Below, piece after piece: positions 35,601-44,592 of a DNA stretch of 64,000 nt (the first letter of the stretch is position 1; every line of letters begins with the position of its first letter). The notes under the pieces were generated by a model. The model saw only the letters and a list, made by a program, of their open reading frames with translations, was not told where the DNA came from and searched no databases. A program made the position numbers and the translations under genes. The DNA is from an uncultured Prevotella sp. Lineage in GTDB: Bacteria; Bacteroidota; Bacteroidia; Bacteroidales; Bacteroidaceae. The stretch spans positions 1-64,000 of the forward strand of contig CALUGW010000005.1 in assembly GCA_944320305.1 (NCBI GenBank), written 5' to 3'.

Positions 35601-35632
35601 TTTGCATTTTTTAAAACGTATTTGTAATTTTG
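35601..35632 (+). promoter_or_regulatory. promoter of the AI-2E family permease gene
   Basis: TTTG at 35601-35604, a 20-nt spacer and TAATTTTG at 35625-35632 match the consensus perfectly. The leader to the ATG is about 125 nt; I see no known riboswitch in it. Confidence 0.8.
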
Positions 35633-35763
35633 TGTCGAAATGACAGATTACTTAACAAGGTGACAAAGACGCGCCGGCTCCACCGCCACAGCTCGCGGAC
35701 AGGACTCCCCGGCAAGCCAGGATAGCCTTCGCCACACATTAATATATAATAAGCGGAACGACA

Positions 35764-36951
35764 ATGACAGACAAGACAATAACATTCGACAAGTTCGTGC
35801 GCTGGGTGGCCGGCATACTGCTGGCCGCAGCCATTCTCTACGTGCTCAACTATCTCAGCGGAGTGCTGCTGCCGTTCTTCGTGGCCTGGCTCCTGGCCTA
35901 CCTCATCTACCCCATCGTCACGTTCGTGCAGCGCCGCCTGCACGTGCCAGGCCGCGTGCTGTCGATAATAGTCACGCTGGTATTCCTCGTCGCCGTCATC
36001 GGCGGAATTGTCTACATGATAATCCCGCCGATGGTTGAGCAGTTCGAGAAGATGAGCGGGCTGGCAAGCCGCTACCTCCACGAGAAGACGCACATCAGCA
36101 ACTTCCCGCTCGCCGTCAGGCAGTGGATAGAGGCCAACAGCGCCAACATCCAGGACTTCTTCAACAGCCGCGAAGTGAAGAAAGCCCTAAGCGACACCAT
36201 GCCCAAGCTGTTCTCCGTGATCGGGCAGACGGCCAACGTCATCCTGAGCGTCGTGGCGTCGCTCATCACGCTGCTCTACCTGTTCTTCATCCTGCTCGAC
36301 TACGAGAAGCTCGCCGCCGGCTTCATAAAGATATTCCCGCCGAAGAGCCGCCCCTTCTGGCAGTCGCTGATAGGCGACGTCGAGCGCGAGCTTAACAGCT
36401 ACATCCGCGGGCAGAGCCTCGTGGCGTTGTGCATCGGCATCCTGTTCTGCATCGGATTCACCATCATCGGATTCCCCATGGCCATCGCCATGGGCATCAT
36501 GATCGGCATAATGAGCCTTATACCCTATGTCCACGGACTGGCGCTGGTACCAATGGTGTTTCTCTCGCTGCTCAAGGCGGCCGACACCGGCCAGAACTTC
36601 TGGGTGATTCTGGCCTCGGCCGTCGGCGTGTTCGTGGTGGTGCAGATGATCACCGACATGATTCTGACACCCAAAATCATGGGCAAGGCCATGGGCCTAA
36701 ACCCCGCGGTGCTGCTGCTCTCGCTCTCTGTATGGGGGGCGCTGCTCGGCTTCATCGGCCTCATCATCGCACTGCCGCTCACGACCATCATCATCGCATA
36801 CTACCAGCGCTACGTCACCAAAGAGGCCGGCACCACCACCAAAGAGCCGGCGGAGCGCACCGGCGGAACGGCTCCGGCTGCCGCCGAAAGCCCAGCCGGA
36901 GCGGCAAAAGCGCCGGCCAGAAAAGATATTGGCGAAAAACAGCCGCAATAA
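35764..36951 (+). CDS. AI-2E family transporter (PerM/YdiK type)
   Basis: 395 aa. Two N-terminal helices (about 13-55), a further one (60-85), a soluble stretch (85-150), and four or five C-terminal helices give the usual eight-helix topology of the AI-2E/PerM family. The sequence MGKAMGLNPAVLLLSLSVWGALLG is the conserved late motif. Members export small molecules; few have a proven substrate and the AI-2 link is not general. The C-terminal 45 residues form a charged, Ala/Pro/Thr-rich cytoplasmic tail. tRNA-Lys follows 65 nt after the stop, with its own promoter. Confidence 0.87.
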   Translation: MTDKTITFDKFVRWVAGILLAAAILYVLNYLSGVLLPFFVAWLLAYLIYPIVTFVQRRLHVPGRVLSIIVTLVFLVAVIGGIVYMIIPPMVEQFEKMSGLASRYLHEKTHISNFPLAVRQWIEANSANIQDFFNSREVKKALSDTMPKLFSVIGQTANVILSVVASLITLLYLFFILLDYEKLAAGFIKIFPPKSRPFWQSLIGDVERELNSYIRGQSLVALCIGILFCIGFTIIGFPMAIAMGIMIGIMSLIPYVHGLALVPMVFLSLLKAADTGQNFWVILASAVGVFVVVQMITDMILTPKIMGKAMGLNPAVLLLSLSVWGALLGFIGLIIALPLTTIIIAYYQRYVTKEAGTTTKEPAERTGGTAPAAAESPAGAAKAPARKDIGEKQPQ

Positions 36952-36983
36952 TTTGGCCGTTCAAAAAAAACATCGTACCTTTG
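36952..36983 (+). promoter_or_regulatory. promoter of tRNA-Lys
   Basis: TTTG (36952-36955), 20-nt spacer, TACCTTTG (36976-36983), 33 nt before the tRNA. It is a consensus match and overlaps the end of the preceding gene's downstream region. Confidence 0.85.
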
Positions 36984-37016
36984 CACTCGCTTAACAAAAG
37001 CACAACCAACACGGCA

Positions 37017-37092
37017 GATCCGCTAGCTCAGCTGGTAGAGCACAACACTTTTAATGTTGGGGTCTTGGGTTCGAGCCCCAAGCGGATCACCA
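37017..37092 (+). tRNA. tRNA-Lys (anticodon TTT)
   Basis: 76 nt with a 7-bp acceptor stem (GATCCGC and GCGGATC), a D-arm GCTC...GAGC, an anticodon arm CAACA-CTTTTAA-TGTTG with TTT at the centre, a T-arm TTGGG-TTCGAGC-CCCAA, and an encoded CCA end. A canonical promoter precedes it and a terminator follows. Confidence 0.97.
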
Positions 37093-37097
37093 AAGAG

Positions 37098-37129
37098 AGG
37101 TCTTCATTGCTGAAGACCTTTTCTTTTTA
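37098..37129 (+). terminator. terminator after tRNA-Lys
   Basis: AGGTCTTCA and TGAAGACCT form a perfect 9-bp stem with a 4-nt loop, followed by TTTTCTTTTT. Confidence 0.88.
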
Positions 37130-37139
37130 AGCCCAAAGC

Positions 37140-37157
37140 CAACGCCAAGAGGCGTTG
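37140..37157 (-). terminator. possible terminator of the mre operon
   Basis: CAACGCC-AAGA-GGCGTTG, a small perfect hairpin, lies 70 nt beyond the rodA stop. On the minus strand it is followed by GCTTTGGGCTT. The U-tract is interrupted. Confidence 0.35.
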
Positions 37158-37229
37158 ACAGGATTCTGTTTTTGCCATTTTCACACATCAGCCACTTATC
37201 CGCAGCAATATTTCCCCCACCCACACATT

Positions 37230-38699
37230 CTATGTTCTGACCAGGTTGCGCCCCGCGTCGATGCGCAGGAAGATGAACAGCAGGATGGTGAAGCCCCACA
37301 GCGAGGAGCCTCCGTAGCTGAAGAACGGCAGGGGGATGCCTATGACGGGGGTGAGGCCGAGCACCATGCCGACATTTATGAACACGTGGAAAAGGAATAT
37401 CGACAGCACGGAGTAGCCGTAGACGCGCCCGAAGCGGAACTGCTGCCGCTCGGCAAGATGGATGAGCCGCAGCACGAGCGCAAGGAAAAGGATGAGCACC
37501 CCGGCCGAGCCGAGGAAGCCCTCCTCCTCGCCCACGGTGCAGAAGATGAAGTCAGTGTCTTGCTCGGGCACGAACTTGAGCTTGGTCTGAGTGCCGTTCA
37601 GAAAGCCCTTGCCCTCAAGCCCGCCCGAGCCGATGGCTATCTCGCTCTGGTGGACGTTGTATCCGGCGCCCGAAAGGTCCTCGTCGAGGCCGAGCAGCAC
37701 GTTTATGCGCACGCGCTGGTGAGGCTCCAGCACATTGTTGAGCACGTAGTCGGCCGAATAGAAGAAGGCCACCGAGCCTATCGCAAAGACCATGATGAGC
37801 CAGTAGTTGCGCAGCCGCGAGCCAATGGCGGCGATGGCCAGCACGACGAGCGTGGCAGCGATGACGGCGAGCTGCACCCACACCACGTCGAACGGAATGA
37901 CGAACACGGAGAACAGCAGCGCGGCAGCCGTTATGCCCACTCCGTAGGCCAGCATGAGCAGAGCCAGCCGGCGCTCGCGGCAGTAGACGCTCACCATGCC
38001 CGAGGTGAACACCTGCACAAGCAGCAGCACGACGAACTTGCCGACGGACGTGGGCGTATCGAGCATGAAGACCTGCTCGAAGCGTATGCCCACCACGAAA
38101 TACACCACTGCCGCAACGCCGGTGAAGAGCACACAGCCGGGCATTCCCTCGCGATAGAGCACGAGGAAGAAGGCCAGATAGACCAGCGCCGAGCCTGTCT
38201 CGCGCTGCATGATGATGAAGAGCATGGGGGTGAAGATCACGGCCAGCGTGCCGGCGAAGTGCTTCCAGCGGTGGATGTTGTAGCCGTAGGTGCTCATAAA
38301 CTTGGCCAGGGCCAGGGCCGTGGCGAACTTGGCAAACTCGGCGGGCTGCACCCTGAGCGGCCCCATGACGAGCCACGACCGCGAGCCTTTTATCTCGTGT
38401 GGGTTGAATATTGTGGCGAAGAGCAGCAGCAGCAGGAAGCCGTAGATGACGTAGGCAAAGGTGTCGTAGAAGCGGTCGTCGAGCATCAGCAGCACGAAGC
38501 CGAGGCACACCGAGGTGCCGATCCACACAATCTGCATGCCTGAGCGGGTGTCGAGGCTGAAGATGTCGGTGTCGCCGTAGCTGTAGCTCGCGCCGCAGAC
38601 GCTTATCCAGCCGAAGGCGAGCAGCGCCAGATAGATGCCGATTGTCCACCAGTCGAGCGAGCGGAGCACGCCCGGCTGCTTATCTGTTTCTTGAGTCAT
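37230..38699 (-). CDS. rodA: rod-shape peptidoglycan glycosyltransferase RodA
   Basis: 489 aa SEDS-family membrane protein that polymerises glycan strands for cell elongation with PBP2. About ten hydrophobic helices are visible. The segments GSRSWLVMGPLRVQPAEFAK and QQ-like MQRETGSALVYLAFF (with the catalytic Asp/Glu-type loop), GEEEGFLGS, and the late VIGIPLPFFSYGGSSL are the family marks. The start codon overlaps the end of mrdA by 20 nt. It is the last gene of mreB-mreC-mreD-mrdA-rodA. Confidence 0.95.
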   Translation of the reverse strand: MTQETDKQPGVLRSLDWWTIGIYLALLAFGWISVCGASYSYGDTDIFSLDTRSGMQIVWIGTSVCLGFVLLMLDDRFYDTFAYVIYGFLLLLLFATIFNPHEIKGSRSWLVMGPLRVQPAEFAKFATALALAKFMSTYGYNIHRWKHFAGTLAVIFTPMLFIIMQRETGSALVYLAFFLVLYREGMPGCVLFTGVAAVVYFVVGIRFEQVFMLDTPTSVGKFVVLLLVQVFTSGMVSVYCRERRLALLMLAYGVGITAAALLFSVFVIPFDVVWVQLAVIAATLVVLAIAAIGSRLRNYWLIMVFAIGSVAFFYSADYVLNNVLEPHQRVRINVLLGLDEDLSGAGYNVHQSEIAIGSGGLEGKGFLNGTQTKLKFVPEQDTDFIFCTVGEEEGFLGSAGVLILFLALVLRLIHLAERQQFRFGRVYGYSVLSIFLFHVFINVGMVLGLTPVIGIPLPFFSYGGSSLWGFTILLFIFLRIDAGRNLVRT

Positions 38700-40530
38700 A
38701 GGTTATGCGTCTGTGCTGGAACTCGTCCGCTTTCTTCTCCGATTCGGGCGAGAGCCTGCCGTTAATGTACTTCTCCATCATCAGCGAGCCTATGGGAACG
38801 CCGTAGTCGGCGCCCCATCCGCCGTTCTCCACGTAGACGGCGATGGCTATCTTGGGGCTGTCCATCGGCGCGAAGCCCATGAACACGGAGTGGTCGTGGC
38901 CGCGGTTCTGGGCCGTTCCGGTCTTGCCGCAGGCCTCGTATTCCGGGCGGTTGGCAGCGCGGCAGGTGCCGTGGAGCACAGAGCTGCGCATGCCCTCGGC
39001 CACCACGTCGTAGGCCCAGCGCGGCGCCAGGCTGTAGTGGCGGCGGGTGTAGGCCGTGTCGAGCGGCTCGCCCTGCACCTTGCGCACCACGTGCGGCACG
39101 TAGTAGTAGCCCCGGTTGGCTATGGTGGCTCCCAGATTGGCTATCTGCAGCGGGGTGAGCGTCACCTCCCCCTGCCCTATCGAGATGCTGATGACGGTCA
39201 GCCCGTTCCACGAGCCGTTGTACACCTGGTCGTAGAAGTCGGCGTTAGGTATCAGCCCGCGCTTCTCGCCGGGCAGGTCGATGCCCAGCCTGTAGCCGAA
39301 GCCCATGCTCACCATGTAGTCGCGCCAGCGGTTCATGGCCTCCTGGGCGTCCTTATACTTGCGCCGGTTGCCAATCATGTAGTAAAGGCCCCAGCAGAAG
39401 TAGGCGTTGCACGAGGTGCTGATGGCATCGACGAGCGCCAGCGGCGACTTGTGGCCGTGGCAACCCACGTGGAGCCCGCGGTAGTAGAATCCGTGGTGGC
39501 AGGGGAACATTGTGCCCGGCGTTATTATGCCCTCGCTCAGATAAGTGAGCGCCTGCGTGGTCTTGAACGTGGAGCCAGGCGGATAAAGGCCCATGATGCT
39601 GCGGTTGAGCAGCGGTTTCCAGGGGTCGAGCTGCATCTTCAGATGGTTCTTGCTGCGGTTGCGCCCGGACATGGCGCGGGGGTCGTATGTGGGCGACGAC
39701 ACCATGCAGAGTACCTCGCCCGTGGCCGGCTCGATGGCCACGATGCTGCCTATCTTGCCCTCCAGCAGGCGCTCGCCCAGGGCCTGCAGCTCCAGGTCGA
39801 TGCTCAGGGTGAGGTTCCTGCCCGCCACGGGCGCGCGGTCCAGCTGCCCGTCGCGGTAGCGGCCCTGAATGCGCCCGTGGGCGTCGCGCAGCAGAATCTG
39901 CACCCCCTTGACGCCGCGCAGCTGCTTCTCGTAGCGCCGCTCCACGCCCAGCTTACCGATATAGTCGCCGGGCTGGTAGTAGTCGTCCTCCTCAATGTCA
40001 TACTGCGACACCTCGGCCACGTCGCCTATGACGTGGGCCGCGTAGGGATACTGGTACTGGCGGACGCTGCGCTTCTGGATGTAGAAGCCCGGAAAGCGGT
40101 ACATCTTCTCCTGGAACACGCTGAACTCGTCGGGCGGTATCTGCCCCATGAAGAGCTGCTGGGTGAAGCGCGAGTATCCCGGATTCTTCGAGCGGTCTTT
40201 TATCTCGGCCATGCGGTCGTCGAACTCCTTGCGCGTTATGCCGAGCGTGGCGCAGAACTCGAGTGTGTCGAGGTGGCCGCGCTCCTCGTTCATCACCACC
40301 ATCAGGTCGTAGGCCGGCTGGTTGTAGACCATCAGACGGCCCTTCCTGTCGGTAATTATGCCGCGCGAGGGGTAGTCTATGCGCTTCAGAAAGGCGTTGG
40401 AGTCGGCGTTTTTCTTGTAGTCGTCGCTCATTATCTGGAGCGTGAAGAGGCGTATGATATAGACCACGACGATGAATGTGGCCACACCGCCGATGACATA
40501 ACGCCTGTTTGACAGCTCGAAATCCTTCAC
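38680..40530 (-). CDS. mrdA: penicillin-binding protein 2
   Basis: 616 aa transpeptidase for cell elongation. It has a cytoplasmic start, one membrane helix (about 11-33), a dimerisation/pedestal domain, and a transpeptidase domain. The nucleophile motif is STFK (Ser320), then SCN (373-375) and KTG (536-538). The start is GTG at 40530, because it overlaps the mreD TGA (GTGA) and gives the VKDFELSNRR N-terminus; an ATG further upstream would lie inside mreD. RodA, its glycosyltransferase partner, follows with a 20-nt overlap. Confidence 0.95.
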   Translation of the reverse strand: MKDFELSNRRYVIGGVATFIVVVYIIRLFTLQIMSDDYKKNADSNAFLKRIDYPSRGIITDRKGRLMVYNQPAYDLMVVMNEERGHLDTLEFCATLGITRKEFDDRMAEIKDRSKNPGYSRFTQQLFMGQIPPDEFSVFQEKMYRFPGFYIQKRSVRQYQYPYAAHVIGDVAEVSQYDIEEDDYYQPGDYIGKLGVERRYEKQLRGVKGVQILLRDAHGRIQGRYRDGQLDRAPVAGRNLTLSIDLELQALGERLLEGKIGSIVAIEPATGEVLCMVSSPTYDPRAMSGRNRSKNHLKMQLDPWKPLLNRSIMGLYPPGSTFKTTQALTYLSEGIITPGTMFPCHHGFYYRGLHVGCHGHKSPLALVDAISTSCNAYFCWGLYYMIGNRRKYKDAQEAMNRWRDYMVSMGFGYRLGIDLPGEKRGLIPNADFYDQVYNGSWNGLTVISISIGQGEVTLTPLQIANLGATIANRGYYYVPHVVRKVQGEPLDTAYTRRHYSLAPRWAYDVVAEGMRSSVLHGTCRAANRPEYEACGKTGTAQNRGHDHSVFMGFAPMDSPKIAIAVYVENGGWGADYGVPIGSLMMEKYINGRLSPESEKKADEFQHRRITYDSRNR

Positions 40531-41027
40531 CGCTTTCTCACACTTTCTATGGCCAGAACAAGGACAATGGTAAGCAAAGCGCTCCCGCCGGCACACTCAA
40601 GCCAGCGGAGCCAGTGGAAGAAGCTGAACATCTCCAGCAGGAAGAACACCAGGCAGTAAAGCACGACGAGGGCGGAGACGTAGAACGAAAACTTCAGCCG
40701 CCCTATCGAAGCGACCGACGGGCGCAGGTCCTCGGGGGCGTCGCGCTGCACGAACAGCGCGAAGAAATACGGCTGAACAGCTCCCAGCAGCGTCATGGAC
40801 GCCGCCGCCACGCCCGGCGTGTTGGTGAATGTGTCGGCAGAAAGCCCCAGTGCGAAGCACCACAGCAGCCTGGCCCACTTCGGATAGCCCACCGGAAAGG
40901 TGAGCGCGAAGTAGACATAAAGCAGCGGAGTGGCGCAGTTCAGCAGGCGTATCTGGTTGAACACCAGGGCCTGCGCCAGGCACAGCAGGCAGCAGATCAG
41001 CAATCGCCGTATTGTATCCGTAACCAT
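40527..41027 (-). CDS. mreD: rod-shape determining protein MreD
   Basis: 166 aa membrane protein with about five hydrophobic helices and little soluble sequence. The identification rests on size, topology and position between mreC and mrdA; the family is weakly conserved in sequence. It links the MreB filament to the periplasmic synthesis machinery. Its stop overlaps the mrdA GTG start. Confidence 0.88.
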   Translation of the reverse strand: MVTDTIRRLLICCLLCLAQALVFNQIRLLNCATPLLYVYFALTFPVGYPKWARLLWCFALGLSADTFTNTPGVAAASMTLLGAVQPYFFALFVQRDAPEDLRPSVASIGRLKFSFYVSALVVLYCLVFFLLEMFSFFHWLRWLECAGGSALLTIVLVLAIESVRKR

Positions 41028-41084
41028 TCTTCAGTCAAAATATCATTAGCCGCAGGCGCCGGCCGGGTCCGCGCGGCCGCCAGC

Positions 41085-41951
41085 TCATTTTCCGCCGTCG
41101 ATGTGGAGCGAGTCTCTGGCGGCCCCGAGCAGCCTCATGCGCTCGCCCGCGGTGCTGTCGTTGATGGCGTAGACGTCGCGCACGCTGCTGAAATCGGTCG
41201 AGAGCCTCACCTTGAGGCGGTAAGACAGCCCGTCGCGCGAGTTGTACACCTGCTCGATGCGGCCCACAAGCACGCCGGCGGGGAATATCGACGAGTAGCC
41301 GCTGGTCTCCACCCAGTCGCCCCGGCGGAAGCGGGCGTGGCGCGGAATGTCCTCAACGTAGGCCACCGCAGGGTCGCCGCCGTACCACACGAGGTAGCCC
41401 ACGTAGCCGCGGTTCCTGATGGTGCAGCTTATGCGCGACTTCATGTTGAGCACCGGCATGACCACCGAATAATGGTCGGAGGCCAGATACACGATGCCCA
41501 CAATGCCGGTGCCGCAGGCCACGCCCATGTCGGGGCGTATGCCGTCGGCAGTGCCGCGGTCGATGGTCATGAGGTTGTATGGGCGGTCCAGGGTGTTGTC
41601 AACGACCTTGGCCGGTATCAGCCTGAAGCGCGAGAGCGCGCCGTCGGCGGCCCGCCCGACCGCCGCGGTGTCGCCGGTGGCCCCGGCGTAGAGCCGGCGG
41701 AGCTGGTCCAGCTGGCGCTCAAGGTAGAAGTTGCGCTGCGCAAGCCCCTCGTTGACCCGCGATAGCGAGAAGTAGGACTCCACGGCAGAGTTAATCTCGT
41801 ACACCTTGCCGGCCACGGCGTTGGCCGTGGAGAACCACACGCTGCCCTGGTAGGTGTTGTAGCGGAACAGGAGCACGGCGCACACTGTCTCGAGCGCCAC
41901 AAAAAGAATCCAGTGGTTATACTTTGCGAGAAACTCTAAGAGGTTGCGCAT
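41085..41951 (-). CDS. mreC: rod-shape determining protein MreC
   Basis: 288 aa. One N-terminal helix (about 13-30) is followed by a coiled coil (about 55-85, with NFYLERQLDQLRRL) and a periplasmic beta-domain with VVDNTLDRPYNLMTIDRG and GDWVETSGYSSIFPAGVLVG, as in MreC. It organises the elongation complex in the periplasm. The ATG at 41951 (MRNLLEFLAKYN) is chosen; an upstream extension in the same frame has no MreC similarity and overlaps the end of mreB. Confidence 0.93.
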   Translation of the reverse strand: MRNLLEFLAKYNHWILFVALETVCAVLLFRYNTYQGSVWFSTANAVAGKVYEINSAVESYFSLSRVNEGLAQRNFYLERQLDQLRRLYAGATGDTAAVGRAADGALSRFRLIPAKVVDNTLDRPYNLMTIDRGTADGIRPDMGVACGTGIVGIVYLASDHYSVVMPVLNMKSRISCTIRNRGYVGYLVWYGGDPAVAYVEDIPRHARFRRGDWVETSGYSSIFPAGVLVGRIEQVYNSRDGLSYRLKVRLSTDFSSVRDVYAINDSTAGERMRLLGAARDSLHIDGGK

Positions 41952-42075
41952 GTCGTGTCTTTTTATAATCCATAAGCCACACTCCATAGCCGCCCGCTCC
42001 GCGAGGCGCGGCAGAGCCTCGCCATGGGCGCCGCCGGCTATGGACTGTGACTTACGAACTGTGCGGACTAATTTC

Positions 42076-43098
42076 TCACCGCATGAGGAACGAGAAGCGG
42101 TCCACATTCTTCAGCGCGATGCCCGCTCCGCGCGCCACGCTGTGCAGCGGGTCCTCGGCAATGTGGAACTCGATGCCTATCTTGTCGGCCAGACGCTTGT
42201 CGAGACCGCGCAGCAGCGCGCCGCCGCCGCTGAGGTAGATGCCGTTCTTCACGATGTCGGCGTAAAGCTCGGGCGGCGTGTTCTCCAGCGCCGAGAGCAC
42301 GGCGTTCTCAATCTTGGCCACCGTCTTGTCGAGGCAGTGGGCGATTTCCTGATAGCACACGGGCACCTCCATGGGCAGCGCGGTTATGCGGTTGGGGCCG
42401 TGCACCACGTAGTCCTCGGGCGCCTGCTCGCCCAGGTCGGTCAGAGCCGAGCCCACGTGAATCTTTATCCGCTCGGCCATGCGCTCGCTCACCTTCACGT
42501 TGTGCTGGCGGCTCATGTACTCCTGGATGTCGGCCGTGAGGTCGTCGCCGGCAATGCGGATGGAGTTGTTGCTCACGATGCCGCCGAGCGAGATGACGGC
42601 AATCTCGGTGGAGCCTCCGCCAATGTCAACAATCATGTTGCCCTCGGGAGCCTCAACGTCGATGCCTATGCCGATGGCGGCCGCCATCGGCTCGAATATC
42701 AGGTAGACGTCGCGGCCGTCGGCGTGCTCGGCCGAGTCGCGCACGGCGCGCAGCTCCACCTCGGTGGAGCCTGACGGCACGCCGATGACCATGCGCAGCG
42801 ATGGCGAGAAGAGGCGGCTGCCGGTGTGCACCATCTTGATGAGTCCGCGCATCATCTGCTCGCAAGCCGAGAAGTCGGCTATCACCCCGTCGCGCAGCGG
42901 GCGCACTGTGCGTATGTTGTCGTGTGTCTTCTCATACATCATCTTTGCCTTCTCGCCCACGGCTATCATCTTGTCCGTGCGGCGGTCGAGGGCAACCACA
43001 GACGGCTCGTCGACCACAATCTTGTCATCACTGACAATGATGGTGTTCGCCGTGCCCAAATCCATTGCTATCTCCTGTACGAAAGAAAAGAATCCCAT
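42076..43098 (-). CDS. mreB: rod-shape determining protein MreB
   Basis: 340 aa bacterial actin. The phosphate-1 loop AMDLGTANTIIV (11-22), the phosphate-2 region IVDIGGGSTEIAVISLGG and the adenosine motif YLSGGGALLRGL are clear, and the protein is of full length. It polymerises under the inner membrane and directs lateral wall synthesis with MreC, MreD, PBP2 and RodA encoded downstream. The 126-nt gap to the upstream purH-like gene contains a 9-bp inverted repeat (GCTCACAAC at 43162 and GTTGTGAGC at 43204). No separate promoter was recognised, so transcription may come from upstream of the cyclohydrolase gene. Confidence 0.96.
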   Translation of the reverse strand: MGFFSFVQEIAMDLGTANTIIVSDDKIVVDEPSVVALDRRTDKMIAVGEKAKMMYEKTHDNIRTVRPLRDGVIADFSACEQMMRGLIKMVHTGSRLFSPSLRMVIGVPSGSTEVELRAVRDSAEHADGRDVYLIFEPMAAAIGIGIDVEAPEGNMIVDIGGGSTEIAVISLGGIVSNNSIRIAGDDLTADIQEYMSRQHNVKVSERMAERIKIHVGSALTDLGEQAPEDYVVHGPNRITALPMEVPVCYQEIAHCLDKTVAKIENAVLSALENTPPELYADIVKNGIYLSGGGALLRGLDKRLADKIGIEFHIAEDPLHSVARGAGIALKNVDRFSFLMR

Positions 43099-43224
43099 AA
43101 ATCCCTTAATACCTTATATATCTAAAATTCTATGCCACCGGCCCGGAGCACGGAACGCGCGGCTCACAACAGGCAGCACCGCACCTATGGACGGGAGCGG
43201 CCCGTTGTGAGCAGCGGCCGCCTG

Positions 43225-43824
43225 CTATGAGTTGAACCAGTTGTGGATGGCTGTGTCGTAATGGCTGCTCACGCCGAAGGCGCGCTCGGCGAACATACGG
43301 CGCTGCTCGCGCGTCGTCTCCGCGCCCTGCTTGTTCAGTATGTCGAGCAGCACGCCATACTCTGCCTTGCTCGGCACAATCACCACGTCGTTGAAGTTCT
43401 TCGCGCCCGCGCGGATGAGCGATATGCCGCCTATGTCTATCTTCTCGATGATGTCGGCCTCGGAAGCTCCGCTGGCCACGGTGTCCTCAAAGGGGTACAG
43501 GTCAACCACAACGAGGTCTATCTCCGGTATCTCGTACTGGGCCATCTGCTCGCGGTCGCCGGCGTTGTCGCGGCGGGCCAGGATGCCTCCGAACACTTTG
43601 GGGTGGAGCGTCTTGACGCGCCCGCCGAGAATCGAGGGATAGGTCGTCACGTCTTCCACCTTCTGGCACTCGTAGCCCAGCGACTCGATGAAACTCTGCG
43701 TCCCCCCGGTGGAGAGGAACCTCACGCCCTCGGCGTTGAGCTTCTTGAGCAGCTCGTCAAGCCCGTCTTTGTGGAACACCGAAATAAGCGCGGTCTTAAT
43801 CTTTTTTGTATCAGCCATAATCAA
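43225..43824 (-). CDS. stand-alone IMP cyclohydrolase (N-terminal half of PurH)
   Basis: 199 aa. It covers exactly the MGS-like IMP cyclohydrolase domain of PurH, which closes FAICAR to IMP. Motifs are ALISVFHKDGLDELLKKL, FLSTGGTQ, GGRVKTLHPKVFGGILARR, DLVVVDLYPFEDTV and KIDIGGISLIRAGAKNF. It stops after the AERAFGVSSHYDTAIHNWF helix, where full PurH continues into the AICAR formyltransferase domain. The next gene (mreB) starts only 126 nt away, so no remnant of that domain remains. The missing activity is encoded at 60295-61476. The position upstream of mreB is that of full-length purH in related genomes, as I recall it. Confidence 0.92.
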   Translation of the reverse strand: MIMADTKKIKTALISVFHKDGLDELLKKLNAEGVRFLSTGGTQSFIESLGYECQKVEDVTTYPSILGGRVKTLHPKVFGGILARRDNAGDREQMAQYEIPEIDLVVVDLYPFEDTVASGASEADIIEKIDIGGISLIRAGAKNFNDVVIVPSKAEYGVLLDILNKQGAETTREQRRMFAERAFGVSSHYDTAIHNWFNS

Positions 43825-43852
43825 TAATATAACGTTATATTCTTTCAGGCTG

Positions 43853-43860
43853 CAAAGTTA
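43853..43860 (-). promoter_or_regulatory. -7 element (TAACTTTG) of the IMP cyclohydrolase gene
   Basis: It is 29 nt before the ATG, with CAAT 18 nt further upstream as a weak -33. It may also drive the mre operon. Confidence 0.55.
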
Positions 43861-43932
43861 CGAAAAAGCCCCGATATGCAATGCGTTTGCAATGAAAAAA
43901 TTGTTACACCCACACCCTTAGAATATTTTTAT

Positions 43933-44060
43933 GAATCCGCAAGTTGCAAAATGTTCCAATGTCAGCAGGGCGTGCTCCCCACGTCATCCCGCTCCGACGC
44001 TGTGTGGGCCAGCAAACAAATAGGCATTCTGGACTCTGCGACGGTGCGCGGAACAGAAAG
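43933..44060. repeat. interspersed repeat family A, copy 4 (degraded)
   Basis: It retains ATCCGCAAGTTGCAAAATGT, a GGGCGTG core and ACGTCATCCCGCTCCGACG, but the right arms are eroded. Confidence 0.6.
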
Positions 44061-44149
44061 TCGCCGTTAAGGCAATAACAGTACGCTTATGGACAGAAAT
44101 GTTAAATCTGGTAAGAAATCTTGACAGCGGCGAGGCTCATTTCGCCGTT

Positions 44150-44400
44150 TTTCTGAAACGACAGGCCGCCCGACGGAAATTCGCGCGGCAGGAGTGTGCA
44201 GCCGTAACTTGCTGAGCCTATCAGACTTATTGCCCAATCAGCCCGACTGTGCAATTTTTCCAGCCCCCGAGACAGCCTTTTTCGCCCCCAAAAACGGCCT
44301 TTTCGGCACTGCAAGAGGGTCCGTTTTGGCCTCCAATATGGCCTATATCGCGTTGCAATATGGGTCGTTTTGCGATGCGATATGACCCATTCCGCAAAAC
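44150..44400. repeat. interspersed repeat family B, copy 3 (long form)
   Basis: GCGCGGCAGGAGTGTGCAGC and CAGACTTATTGCCCAATCAG align with the same parts of the 18975-19241 copy. They are followed by AAAACGGCC clusters and ATATGGCC/ATATGGGTC hairpins. Confidence 0.8.
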
Positions 44401-44592
44401 CGGGCTGGCTTCCGGGCCTTTCGGGGCGGCAGAAACCGCCCCCGCGCTTCTATTTCGCCTCTGCGGGCCGTGTTAAATCCCGGACGGCGGCCTTAACCTG
44501 TTTTAACACTAAAAAGACCGTGCCTGCGCAACAAAACGCCCGGAAACAGCGTCTTGACAATAAAAGGCTCAAACTTAAAACCAGTGGGAATT

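Larger units (their letters stand above)
43825..44592. other. repeat-rich intergenic region
   Basis: 768 nt without a supported gene. A degraded copy of family A (43933-44060) is followed by a long-form family B copy (44150-44400) and then GC-rich sequence leading to the GIN-domain gene. No promoter for that gene was recognised with confidence. Confidence 0.65.

Noticed and set aside
38713-40512. 599-codon open frame opposite mrdA
   Set aside because: It is the reverse complement reading of PBP2 codons; no motif and no start or promoter signal.
43225-43824. purH broken by a frameshift or stop
   Set aside because: There are only 126 nt before mreB and no remnant of the formyltransferase domain. 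The protein ends at a natural domain boundary and an intact partner gene exists, so it is a split gene, not a pseudogene.
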